NCBI GenBank assembly: GCA_044326545.1
Contig: JBIRBM010000004.1
Location: forward strand, 1 to 64,000
Direction: 5' to 3'
DNA length: 64,000 bases
Source: JANWJE01 sp044326545
GTDB taxonomy: Bacteria > Chlamydiota > Chlamydiia > Chlamydiales > Parachlamydiaceae
A program made the position numbers and the translations under genes. The notes below the pieces were generated by a model. That model was not told where the DNA came from. It was given only the letters and a program-made list of their open reading frames with translations, and searched no databases. This document shows, piece by piece, positions 43,632 through 51,480 of this stretch; position 1 is the first letter of the stretch; every line of letters begins with the position of its first letter.

Positions 43632-44620
43632 TTGATGATTGCTCGTACAAGATCGCGCTCTTCCAAAAGCTCTCGCTCAGTCGCCTGAATCTTCACTTTT
43701 AAAAATTCGTGAATATCCAACCCTTCGACAATCACAATCTCTCCTTTTTCATTCGTGATGCATGGAAATGAAAAGACAAGTCCCTCTTCAATTCCATAAG
43801 GATTACCGATCGAATCAATCGATGAAGAGAACCAGGCACCTTCTCGAGTCGGATGCAATGTATCGGACACAGCATCCAATATCGCTTGCGCTGCAGAAGC
43901 GGCTGATGATTTACCTCGCGATTGAATAATTGCAGCCCCTCGCTTCTGAATTAATTCAAAAAAATCATGCTCTAGCCACTCACGATCTTGAATGACCATT
44001 TCAACAGGACGAGAACCGATGCGGGCATGAAAAAAGTCAGGAACTTGTGTGGAGGAGTGATTTCCCCAAATCGTCATCCGAGAGATCTCTTTAACGGATA
44101 CATGTGCTTTTTGGGATAAAAAAAAAGTGGCCCGGTTTTGATCCAGCCGAGTCATCGCATAGAAATTTTTCCTAGATAACCTAGGCGCTTGGCTCATCGC
44201 AATTAAACAATTTGTATTACAGGGATTGCCAATCACAAATACTTTGACTGTCTGGCGAGCCACTGCATCTAATGCTTTTCCTTGCTCCACAAAAATTTTT
44301 CCATTTTCTTCGAGCAACTCCTTCCTTTCCATCCCCGGTCCTCGAGGCTTAGCTCCGACTAAAATGGCGTAATCAATGTCTTTAAATGCTTCAAAAGGAT
44401 CTGAGAAAAGCTCGATTGAATAGAGAAGAGGAAATGCACAATCTTGCAATTCCATTTTAACTCCCTCTAAAGCAGGCAAAGCTTCGGGAAGCTCAACGAT
44501 GCGCAGGGCAATGGGTTGATCGCGGCCAAATAGTGCGCCATTTGCAATCCGAAATAGTAATTGGTAAGCAATCTGGCCAGCGCCTCCCGTGATTGCAATG
44601 AATAAGAGAGGTTTCGTCAT
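43628..44620 (-). CDS. mdh: Malate dehydrogenase
   Basis: 330 residues. The family of larger NAD-dependent MDHs: ITGGAGQIAYQLLFRIA (Rossmann), AKPRGPGMERKELL (mobile loop with substrate Arg), VIGNPCNTNCLI, MTRLDQNRA and the catalytic-His block TIWGNHSSTQVPDF. Interconverts malate and oxaloacetate with NAD. Upstream partner of gltA. Corresponds to CT376 in chlamydial order. 191 bp after the preceding gene, with a hairpin in the gap. Confidence 0.96.
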   Translation of the reverse strand: MTKPLLFIAITGGAGQIAYQLLFRIANGALFGRDQPIALRIVELPEALPALEGVKMELQDCAFPLLYSIELFSDPFEAFKDIDYAILVGAKPRGPGMERKELLEENGKIFVEQGKALDAVARQTVKVFVIGNPCNTNCLIAMSQAPRLSRKNFYAMTRLDQNRATFFLSQKAHVSVKEISRMTIWGNHSSTQVPDFFHARIGSRPVEMVIQDREWLEHDFFELIQKRGAAIIQSRGKSSAASAAQAILDAVSDTLHPTREGAWFSSSIDSIGNPYGIEEGLVFSFPCITNEKGEIVIVEGLDIHEFLKVKIQATERELLEERDLVRAIIK

Positions 44621-44688
44621 CGCTTTTATTCCTTATACAGAAAATCGCTTTTTTAAAATCAGCCGACTCTATTGAGGGCCGGATGGCT

Positions 44689-44715
44689 CTAAGAGAGTTT
44701 AAAAAACCCTCTTAG
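44689..44715 (-). terminator. Hairpin at the 3' end of the 929-residue protein gene
   Basis: Arms CTAAGAGAGTTT and AAACCCTCTTAG with one mismatch and a 3-base loop. Lies about 100 bp past the stop of the 44812 gene and 70 bp before mdh on the same strand. No T-tract beyond the short run inside the stem. Confidence 0.45.
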
Positions 44716-44811
44716 ACCTGACTTTCCTCACTATAGAGAGACACGCGATATTCCGCAAAAAATATTTAACTATCCTCAAATCTCCAATCAACGATTGAGT
44801 AGGCAATTCAC

Positions 44812-47601
44812 CTACTTCATTCGAATCGCTTGCCAATAGTCAGTGAGATCGTAAATAGCATTCATCACGTCGTCAGGAATGTTTTGATCACTATCGGGTA
44901 TTTTCAACTTAGGAAATAACCCATAATAGGATTTATTACAATACCCCATTACCATAAGCTCTTCTGTATTGGGACCATAAACAGAACCTTCGGGGACAAT
45001 TCGTCCCAATTCGTCTATTTTGATCGGAGCTGTTTCTTTCATGGGAAGAACCGCAATCCTCACTCCAATTGCAAATGCTGCAAGCTGAATTTCAAGCTCG
45101 GTGAGTTCACTTGTCTTAATGGGAGGGCCGTTAAACCATTCTCCTCTCAACCAATTTTGGTATTGAGAGATTGAACATTGATGAATCGTTTTGATTTCTT
45201 TTTCAAAAAAATCAGCCAATTCTTTTAATTCTTTTTGTTTTAGTTTCTCTTGTGAAAGCACATCAGGTTTTTTATTGTTGTCTGGATCCCATTTCCAAGC
45301 ATTTCTAGCTAAGATCAACTTATCTAAGTAAGTAGCCATCGATTTTTTCAACTTCTGCACATTTTGAGTTGTTAAATGATGCTGATCAGAGACAAAAATC
45401 GCTAATAAATTAGAAAATAAACATCGCTCTCCCCCTAAAAAGTCCGGGGCGTGGGCGCCAATCATTTGATGGCACACGTTGTACTGAGAATTCACCTCTG
45501 CCCACTCAACTTTTGTAAATTGACGATCGACTGGATACTCCATTTCTAGGAATGATTGACCCTGAGAGCGCAACTGCTTCATATGAGCAAAAACGTGTTG
45601 ATATTTTTTCTGATTATTCTCAATTAATGTGATAAACTCATACTGGGACGGATATGAAGAAAATTGTCTTTTATCCCCTATGACATCGCGATCGATCTTC
45701 CATTCCACCCTTAATTGATCAGCAACATCCTCAAGCCCCACTTGGCTGTCTTCGGGTTTAATATAAGGGTCTATATCCCACTCATCAAATTCTTCTTGAA
45801 GCGAATCGACTAACACGGTCGAGCTAAATTTCTTTTCGAGGGCGACCCCAACGTCTTGAATTAGCTCAAAAGCTGTTTGAACTAACTTTGCACGAGGATT
45901 GAATCGATCTGCTATAAAAGCCCTCATCTTGAGATAATCGGGATGATGATTATCCACTACGTCAGCCATTAAATAGGTGAATAAAATGAGTGCCTCCTCT
46001 TCGGATAGCTGTTCTAAAATCCATCTTGCGGCGACAGCATCAACCCCATCGCGAGTGTTTAATGCCTCTTCTGAAGGGGTAAAATCATCTCGCTGCTTAT
46101 AGCGGTATTGAACCTCTGGCTTAAGGCCCAGCTGAACATCTGGTTTATAATATAACACATTCTCTGATTGAGAGGGCAGAAAACTCACATGTTCATTCAC
46201 GTCTAACTTAAATCCATGACATTGATTCGTCGTGATTTTTCCATTTTTAATAAGGTCAAGAGCCATGTAGCGATAAACAGCATAAATTCCTTTCGTCGTT
46301 GACGTCATTCCAGCTTTATTTAACTGAATCATCCCTCCTGCATTCTTGATCAAAAAGAGTTGATCACAAGCGTATCTAAAACTTGCAATCGCGATCTGAG
46401 CAGCGGAGCGCTTATCTCCATACCGTTGATTGTACAATCTAGCTGATGAAACCTCATGAGCAAGCATGTGAGCTTTTTCCTTTTCTACGTCCATTGCACC
46501 GGACAACTCTCCGTCTTCAGGTCTTCGCTGATATTTAGAGGGAATCGGACCTATTTGAGAGGAAAGTTTAATAATGTCTGGTTGGGACTTCTGGGTCACC
46601 TTTAATTTGTTCACTTCAGATTCTAATTGCTGCACTTTCTTTGCTTTCAATTCAGTTTCAGTAAGACGATTGCGCAACGTGTTGACCTGTTCAAGCGCTA
46701 GTGTATTTTGCTGCTTAAATTGGGCGACTTCTTGTTTTAATTGTTTATTTTCCCCCGTCAATTGAGTGTCATGGAGTTTAAATTTTTGGATCTCGCTCGA
46801 TTTCACACCTATTTGATTTTCAAGAGCTGATTGTTGCAGCTTAAGAGCCATCACCTCTACTTCAAGCTCTTCTTGTTTCTTCTTTGCTGCACCCACTTCT
46901 GCACTCATTTTTTGAATTTCAAAATAGGCTTTAGCAGGATCTGTCTCTTTGATCTGATTCAAACGCCCTTCAACAATCCTATTGTTTTCTTTAGTCGTTA
47001 AAAACTGGTCAATGGATTCACCGATTTTCTCGAAATGGCTTAATTTCTGTTGTTTCCGACGCTCAAATTGGATTTGAATGTCTTTGTTTTTTGCTTCAAG
47101 TAATTGAATACGATTGCAAAGAGCAATGTAGTGGCCTGCGCCATACACTCCCAAAGTCAACACATTCGCAATCAGATAGCCGATCCCTCTGATGATTCCG
47201 ATCACCTTCTGAAAAAAAGTGACTCCCTTTAGATCAAGAGGTTTTATTTTTTGTTGAACAAAAGAGCGTTTTTTTGTTTCTATGATCTCTAATAGATGTT
47301 TAATGTGATCATCTGAGACATCCGGTGTATCAGAATTGATTTGAAATAAAACAGATGTGAGTTGTGTTTCTAACTCATCCCACGCTTGATTCAAATCATT
47401 CACTTTTTTTTCCAAATGTTCGTGGATCAACTCTAATCGTCGAATTCTAAAGTCATTAAGCACCGCTGTAACAGACCCCGAAAGTCCAAGCGTTAAAATA
47501 TTATGCCCCCAGAAACCAATCGATTTAAATCCAAACAAAGGATCGCTCGGAGGTAAAATAGATGGTCTTGTTTCCGTAAAATGAAGCTGAGCAGGATTCA
47601 T
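44812..47601 (-). CDS. Inc-like hydrophobic/coiled-coil protein with OTU-protease-like C-terminus
   Basis: 929 residues. Two hydrophobic segments share NILTLGLSG (34-42) and NVLTLGVYG (146-154), each followed by helical charged sequence, so they look like an internal duplication. A long coiled coil runs at ~167-336. The middle is unrecognised. The C-terminal ~200 residues follow the OTU cysteine-protease pattern: GGERCLFSNLLAIF (Cys727, where OTUs have GDGNCLF), a helix with KSMATYLDKL, ELTELEIQLAAFAIGVRIAV (OTU: ELQALAxxLxxxIxV) and, at ~883-893, ELMVMGYCNKSYYGLF where OTUs have xHY. The expected catalytic His is a Tyr or Ser here, and the Gly-Asp before Cys is changed, so activity is doubtful. 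AGGACGAG precedes the ATG. Likely secreted host-directed protein; inference. Confidence 0.7.
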   Translation of the reverse strand: MNPAQLHFTETRPSILPPSDPLFGFKSIGFWGHNILTLGLSGSVTAVLNDFRIRRLELIHEHLEKKVNDLNQAWDELETQLTSVLFQINSDTPDVSDDHIKHLLEIIETKKRSFVQQKIKPLDLKGVTFFQKVIGIIRGIGYLIANVLTLGVYGAGHYIALCNRIQLLEAKNKDIQIQFERRKQQKLSHFEKIGESIDQFLTTKENNRIVEGRLNQIKETDPAKAYFEIQKMSAEVGAAKKKQEELEVEVMALKLQQSALENQIGVKSSEIQKFKLHDTQLTGENKQLKQEVAQFKQQNTLALEQVNTLRNRLTETELKAKKVQQLESEVNKLKVTQKSQPDIIKLSSQIGPIPSKYQRRPEDGELSGAMDVEKEKAHMLAHEVSSARLYNQRYGDKRSAAQIAIASFRYACDQLFLIKNAGGMIQLNKAGMTSTTKGIYAVYRYMALDLIKNGKITTNQCHGFKLDVNEHVSFLPSQSENVLYYKPDVQLGLKPEVQYRYKQRDDFTPSEEALNTRDGVDAVAARWILEQLSEEEALILFTYLMADVVDNHHPDYLKMRAFIADRFNPRAKLVQTAFELIQDVGVALEKKFSSTVLVDSLQEEFDEWDIDPYIKPEDSQVGLEDVADQLRVEWKIDRDVIGDKRQFSSYPSQYEFITLIENNQKKYQHVFAHMKQLRSQGQSFLEMEYPVDRQFTKVEWAEVNSQYNVCHQMIGAHAPDFLGGERCLFSNLLAIFVSDQHHLTTQNVQKLKKSMATYLDKLILARNAWKWDPDNNKKPDVLSQEKLKQKELKELADFFEKEIKTIHQCSISQYQNWLRGEWFNGPPIKTSELTELEIQLAAFAIGVRIAVLPMKETAPIKIDELGRIVPEGSVYGPNTEELMVMGYCNKSYYGLFPKLKIPDSDQNIPDDVMNAIYDLTDYWQAIRMK

Positions 47602-47630
47602 ATCTCGTCCTTAATTGAAAACATTTATTA

Positions 47631-47655
47631 ACTCTTAATAATTAAGAGTATTATC
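47631..47655 (-). promoter_or_regulatory. Palindrome overlapping a candidate -10 region
   Basis: ACTCTTAAT-A-ATTAAGAGT (47631-47649) is a perfect palindrome 30 bp upstream of the ATG at 47601. On the minus strand it directly follows GATAAT (47655-47650), a 5/6 -10 match, so transcription would start inside the palindrome. Suits an operator or a 5' stem; a -35 is not clear. Confidence 0.4.
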
Positions 47656-47903
47656 GTTACACAAAAAACACATAAAAATCAAATAAAATTCATTTAAAAA
47701 TAAACGAAAAAACATACAAAAAAAGCAAAAAAATTTGGAATTTCCAATAAAGCAAGAAATCGCAGATCATTTTTCACACGTTGAATAAGGCAAAATCATA
47801 AATATCGCCCTCTTTTATCCATTAAAGTTTTGATAAATTTTTCATTAATTTAAAATCTGAAGAGTGATACAAAAATCGAGATCTGTTATTTTTGAATTAT
47901 TCT

Positions 47904-47938
47904 ATTCCCCTTACACACCAGGAGTGCGCAAAGGGAAT
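47904..47938. repeat. Hairpin with CTTAC-family core
   Basis: ATTCCCCTT (47904-47912), acacaccaggagtgcgca, AAGGGAAT (47931-47938). The interior is the CACACCANNAGTGCG core of the dispersed family. Lies in the 426-bp divergent gap 47602-48033. Confidence 0.55.
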
Positions 47939-47956
47939 GATTCTATCTCCCTTTTT

Positions 47957-47985
47957 TTGACACGTTAAATGTTTCAGGGGATAAG
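47957..47985 (+). promoter_or_regulatory. Candidate promoter of the 48034 gene
   Basis: TTGACA (47957-47962), a 17-bp spacer, GATAAG (47980-47985). Perfect -35, 4/6 -10. Transcript would start near 47992, about 42 bp before the ATG. Confidence 0.5.
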
Positions 47986-48033
47986 AACAGAAGTGTCCCC
48001 CTTTCTCTTACCCATTACAATCAGAGCTTGCCT

Positions 48034-49092
48034 ATGCATACCTTTCCATTTAAATCTCAGGATCATCTTAAAGAATTTATTAACCATTGCACAGATAGCG
48101 AATTCCAAGAAGTCCTTCCATCTTTTTCTCCTTCTCATTTAGCCAATTCTCTGGCATTACTCCAATCTTCAATTCCTCAATTGCGAGGGAAACTCCATCT
48201 TCTTTTTCAATGTGCTCCCTCTTCATTTTGTTTAGAGGGACAATATTTTACTCCTTGCGGATTCATTGAATTCCTTAACTTTATGCTTAATACCTCCTCG
48301 ACCCATAATCTCCTTAATCAGATTTTGATCCAACTCCCCCCGCCTATTTTTTCCTCATCTCTTCGCCTTCTAAAAGAGCATCATCTTCAACTGATGCGAG
48401 AAGAAGCCTTGCTTGAACCCTTACATTACCAATTAACGCAGTTTATCCATGAAGGAGAGGCGTTAAGAATGGAAACTCAAAAAGAGGCCCACGACTTCAA
48501 GCAACACCTTCTCTTGATGCAGATCAAAGAATTGACACATGATGATCTTGACGCCGCCTACAGAAAAATAGATGATCTAAAAACAGCTGTTACAGACTAT
48601 TTAGAAAGCGCAAAAACAGCTTTAGCAATCGTATGGCATACGCATCGACTAGATCTTATCGATAAATTAAGCTGCATGAATGAATCACTTCAACACGATC
48701 TGATGGAAATCATTGGACATCCTGCATCAGAAAAAGACGATGCGACAGGTCTTTACCTAAAGACGGAAGAGATCATGGGTTCGATTTTTGATTCTTCTCT
48801 TATGGATGACGATGCATCCGTTGAAGGAATGACGCGGCTCGACATTTGGCATTTAAAAGATTACTGGGAGCTTGGCTTACTTCCTTCGATTCACCATTCA
48901 GAAGGACTTGAATTAGATTCGCGCCACTTTCATGAAAAAGACCGCTGGCGGCACCAGCAAAATTTAATTTCTCTGATTCAAGACGAACTTGAAAATTTAG
49001 GAATCGGAAAAGTTAGAGATTTAAAAAAACACCATGTCTACTCAAAACAACTCCTGAAATGGTATCTTAACGCGCAACGATTCAAAAACTAA
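48034..49092 (+). CDS. Unknown mainly helical protein
   Basis: About 352 residues from ATG 48034 (a TTG at 48028 is also in frame). No signal peptide or membrane segment. Helical with His- and Leu-rich stretches, including a possible coiled coil at ~135-230 (HEGEALRMETQKEAHDFKQH onwards). No recognised motif. Own promoter candidate at 47957-47985. Possibly an effector or cytosolic scaffold; function unknown. Confidence 0.8.
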   Translation: MHTFPFKSQDHLKEFINHCTDSEFQEVLPSFSPSHLANSLALLQSSIPQLRGKLHLLFQCAPSSFCLEGQYFTPCGFIEFLNFMLNTSSTHNLLNQILIQLPPPIFSSSLRLLKEHHLQLMREEALLEPLHYQLTQFIHEGEALRMETQKEAHDFKQHLLLMQIKELTHDDLDAAYRKIDDLKTAVTDYLESAKTALAIVWHTHRLDLIDKLSCMNESLQHDLMEIIGHPASEKDDATGLYLKTEEIMGSIFDSSLMDDDASVEGMTRLDIWHLKDYWELGLLPSIHHSEGLELDSRHFHEKDRWRHQQNLISLIQDELENLGIGKVRDLKKHHVYSKQLLKWYLNAQRFKN

Positions 49093-49173
49093 CAACCTTT
49101 AATTGAGAGATGAAAAATTGGGAAAATAGGCTCTAACAAACGCTCAAAATTGATTCATCTCACTCTCAATCCT

Positions 49174-49845
49174 TCAAATGATAGAATCTAGATAAAATTT
49201 CAACTCTGCATAAACCCTCTCAGGCGATTGAGAACCATCAAACGCAGTCAGAAGCCCTTGATGATCATAATATTCTATCAAAGGGCTTGTTTGATTGTGA
49301 TAAACTTTTAATCTTTTTGTGACCACATCGGGATCATCATCGCTCCTGCGATAAATCTGTTGACCACATGTATCACACACATTTTCTTGCCTTGGAGGAG
49401 AAATGTCCCGATGATAAATGGCTCCGCAACCGGGGCAAAGAAGCCGTCCTGCTGCACGTTTGATAATGTCATTATCAGAAACTTCCAAACTTAACACACA
49501 GACTTTTGTCTTCATACTTTGATGCAAAGCTAATTGATCAGCTTGAGTCAAGGTACGGGGAAATCCGTCTAATAAATACCCTCGGGCGCAATCAAACTGA
49601 GAAATTCGTTCAAATAACATAGCCAAGACAACTTCATCGGGGACTAATTGACCTGCTTGAATAAAGCCTTTGGCTTTTAATCCGACCGGAGTTTCTCTTG
49701 CAATATTTTCTCTAAAAAGATCGCCTGTTGAGATTTGGGGAATTTGATAATCTTGAGCTAATCGCTTTGCTTGAGTTCCTTTCCCAGAACCGGGAGGACC
49801 CAATAAAATGATCACAAGTGAAGAAAAAACAGGCTGATTTGACAT
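49174..49845 (-). CDS. adk: Adenylate kinase (zinc-lid type)
   Basis: About 223 residues from ATG 49845 (MSNQPVFSSLVIILLG); an earlier in-frame ATG adds a hydrophobic stretch not usual for Adk. P-loop GPPGSGKGTQAKRLA, ISTGDLFR (AMP site), DGFPRTLTQA and a long lid with a Cys4 zinc site (CPGC and CDTC, 16 residues apart). Makes ADP from AMP and ATP; in Chlamydia adk is CT128. Confidence 0.95.
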   Translation of the reverse strand: MSNQPVFSSLVIILLGPPGSGKGTQAKRLAQDYQIPQISTGDLFRENIARETPVGLKAKGFIQAGQLVPDEVVLAMLFERISQFDCARGYLLDGFPRTLTQADQLALHQSMKTKVCVLSLEVSDNDIIKRAAGRLLCPGCGAIYHRDISPPRQENVCDTCGQQIYRRSDDDPDVVTKRLKVYHNQTSPLIEYYDHQGLLTAFDGSQSPERVYAELKFYLDSII

Positions 49846-50530
49846 AGCGTTTGGCGTGTAGAATAAAAGGAAAGAGTATAAAAAAAAGGACAATCAAAAT
49901 CAAATCATTTTTTTGTCCTCACCAATTTGAATCTTTTACTCCCCTGACCCACCCGAAGTGCGACGTGGATGGAAAATACATTCGGCCTTTTTTTGATGAG
50001 GATTAGACCTGTCTGCTACGTCTGTGAAACATCACTCACTTTTAGAATCTCAAGATCGATTGATCACTCCCCATCCATCGACTCTTAAACAAAGCAAACC
50101 CAACAGAAGGGTCATTAAAGCACCCATGAATATGCGTCCTTTTTTCCATACCCCCTTGGTTAAAAGCGACGGTGTAGCACATCTATGACGAAAAATCAAC
50201 CATTTTTGGGGTTTAAAATCATCGACTCACCTGACGCAAAAGGTCCAGAAGAAGAAGACGACAAAATCCTTTTGCGCAGGACGGCTGAGACAGCTTAAAT
50301 CCTAGCTCATAAAAACGCATCACACTTAATATCATTGACTTAAAATATAGCGAATGGTAAAATTATTGCATCACCAATCAATCATTGAACCAGTTTTGTA
50401 CGACAAGCACGGTAATACACGAAGAAAATCATTAGCGATTGGAAGGTTCAGGGACGTTCACTTCTCAGCCCTCTCTTTTTCTTCGTGTTTTTCTGTATTT
50501 GTCGTATACTCCTGGCCTTATCCACTATTT

Positions 50531-50570
50531 AAACAGGTTCTTACCCACCAAGAGTGTGATTTAGGCTGAG
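50531..50570. repeat. CTTAC-family half element joined to an AGAACC-family arm
   Basis: aaacaggttc, ttacccacca, agagtgtgat, ttaggctgag: a fusion of the two dispersed families. The surrounding gap (49846-50977, 1132 bp) contains no gene I can support: short frames at 50354-50569 and 50735-50962 lack good ribosome sites, and the first ends in this repeat. Confidence 0.55.
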
Positions 50571-50977
50571 AAATTGATAAGATGAGGCTGAGAAGAGCGA
50601 ACTTTTTTCTCTTTTTTTATGTCCTTCATCTAAAATTCATTTTTTCCTGTTTATATTTTGATTATATTATCATCAGATTTCCAATAAAAATTGATTGAAT
50701 TAGTTTCGATTTTTAATCAAATAAAACTTTTGAATTGTCTTTTATCCAAAGAAGTTCTAAACTCGAATTTTTTCATTTTTTGAACGAAGATTTAAGAAAA
50801 AGAACAAACTTCAGCATCATAAACTTCACAGGAAGGGTCTTTTCACTCTTTCTGAGACATTTATTGAACCGAAGAAAGCTTCTCTTCCACATTCGCTTCA
50901 AAAGTAAAAAAAATCGAGCGAAAGTCAACTTAATACGATCATTTTATTTAATAACTTTTTAAATTTCGGAGATGAAT

Positions 50978-51337
50978 ATGAATTCATTAGACAATTATAC
51001 CACTTATTGTCCTGACAAGCCAATAAACAACCAGTTAAAACCAATATCTGAGCCAAGAGTTTATCAAAACTCCGCATTCGGAGTGCCTTTTGAAATGGGT
51101 AAAGTCTCGTTTGTTCCTCTTAAAGTCAATGACAAAGTGTTAGAGCTGACATTACAGTTCAAGTCTGACATTGACGAATCGGACCCAAACGAGATAGCGA
51201 TTGTCCGAAAATATACTTTTCAGGTGAAAAGTCAAGGCACGGATGACATTCACTTGACAGACATTCCTGCTAACGATATTGACAAGTTCATTAAGGAGAT
51301 CTTTACATCCAGCACAAATCCTCAAAATAACACTTAA
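50978..51337 (+). CDS. Unknown small soluble protein
   Basis: 119 residues from the second ATG at 50978: GGAG (50968-50971) is 6 bp before it but touches the first ATG (50972), so 50978 is preferred. Hydrophilic, with alternating beta-like stretches (KVSFVPLKVNDKVLELTLQF). No motif, signal or membrane segment recognised. Lies alone after a long gap; function unknown. Confidence 0.7.
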   Translation: MNSLDNYTTYCPDKPINNQLKPISEPRVYQNSAFGVPFEMGKVSFVPLKVNDKVLELTLQFKSDIDESDPNEIAIVRKYTFQVKSQGTDDIHLTDIPANDIDKFIKEIFTSSTNPQNNT

Positions 51338-51386
51338 GTGATCACATAAGGTTCATTTCTCCCCTCCTCTTCGAGGGGGGGGGGAA

Positions 51387-51405
51387 TAGACTTCTTCGGA
51401 AACTT
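51387..51405. repeat. Solo terminal repeat of the MITE-like element
   Basis: TAGACTTCTTCGGAAACTT, exactly the 19-bp end at 40200-40218, with no interior or second end. Lies in a gap that also has a G-tract (about 51375-51384) and a (GGGAA) array (about 51431-51456). Confidence 0.8.
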
Positions 51406-51430
51406 ATTTTAAGAATCCCTCTAAGAAGAG

Positions 51431-51456
51431 AAAGGGAAGGGAAGGGAAGGGAAGGG
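51431..51456. repeat. Tandem GGGAA pentamer array
   Basis: Four to five GGGAA units in the 143-bp gap between the converging genes 50978 and 51481. Slippage-prone, but not inside a coding sequence, so any effect would be on a 3' end or terminator. Confidence 0.6.
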
Positions 51457-51480
51457 ATTCATGATAGGCACCAAGATGAA

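Noticed and set aside
50050..50127. Hydrophobic 25-codon frame on the minus strand
   Set aside because: Has AGGA upstream but is too short and unsupported; noted as a possible remnant only.
50354..50569. 71-codon frame in the gap after adk
   Set aside because: No ribosome site, ends inside a dispersed repeat, composition not protein-like.
50735..50962. 75-codon frame before the 50978 gene
   Set aside because: A/T-rich DNA with Lys/Phe bias and no ribosome site; probably chance.
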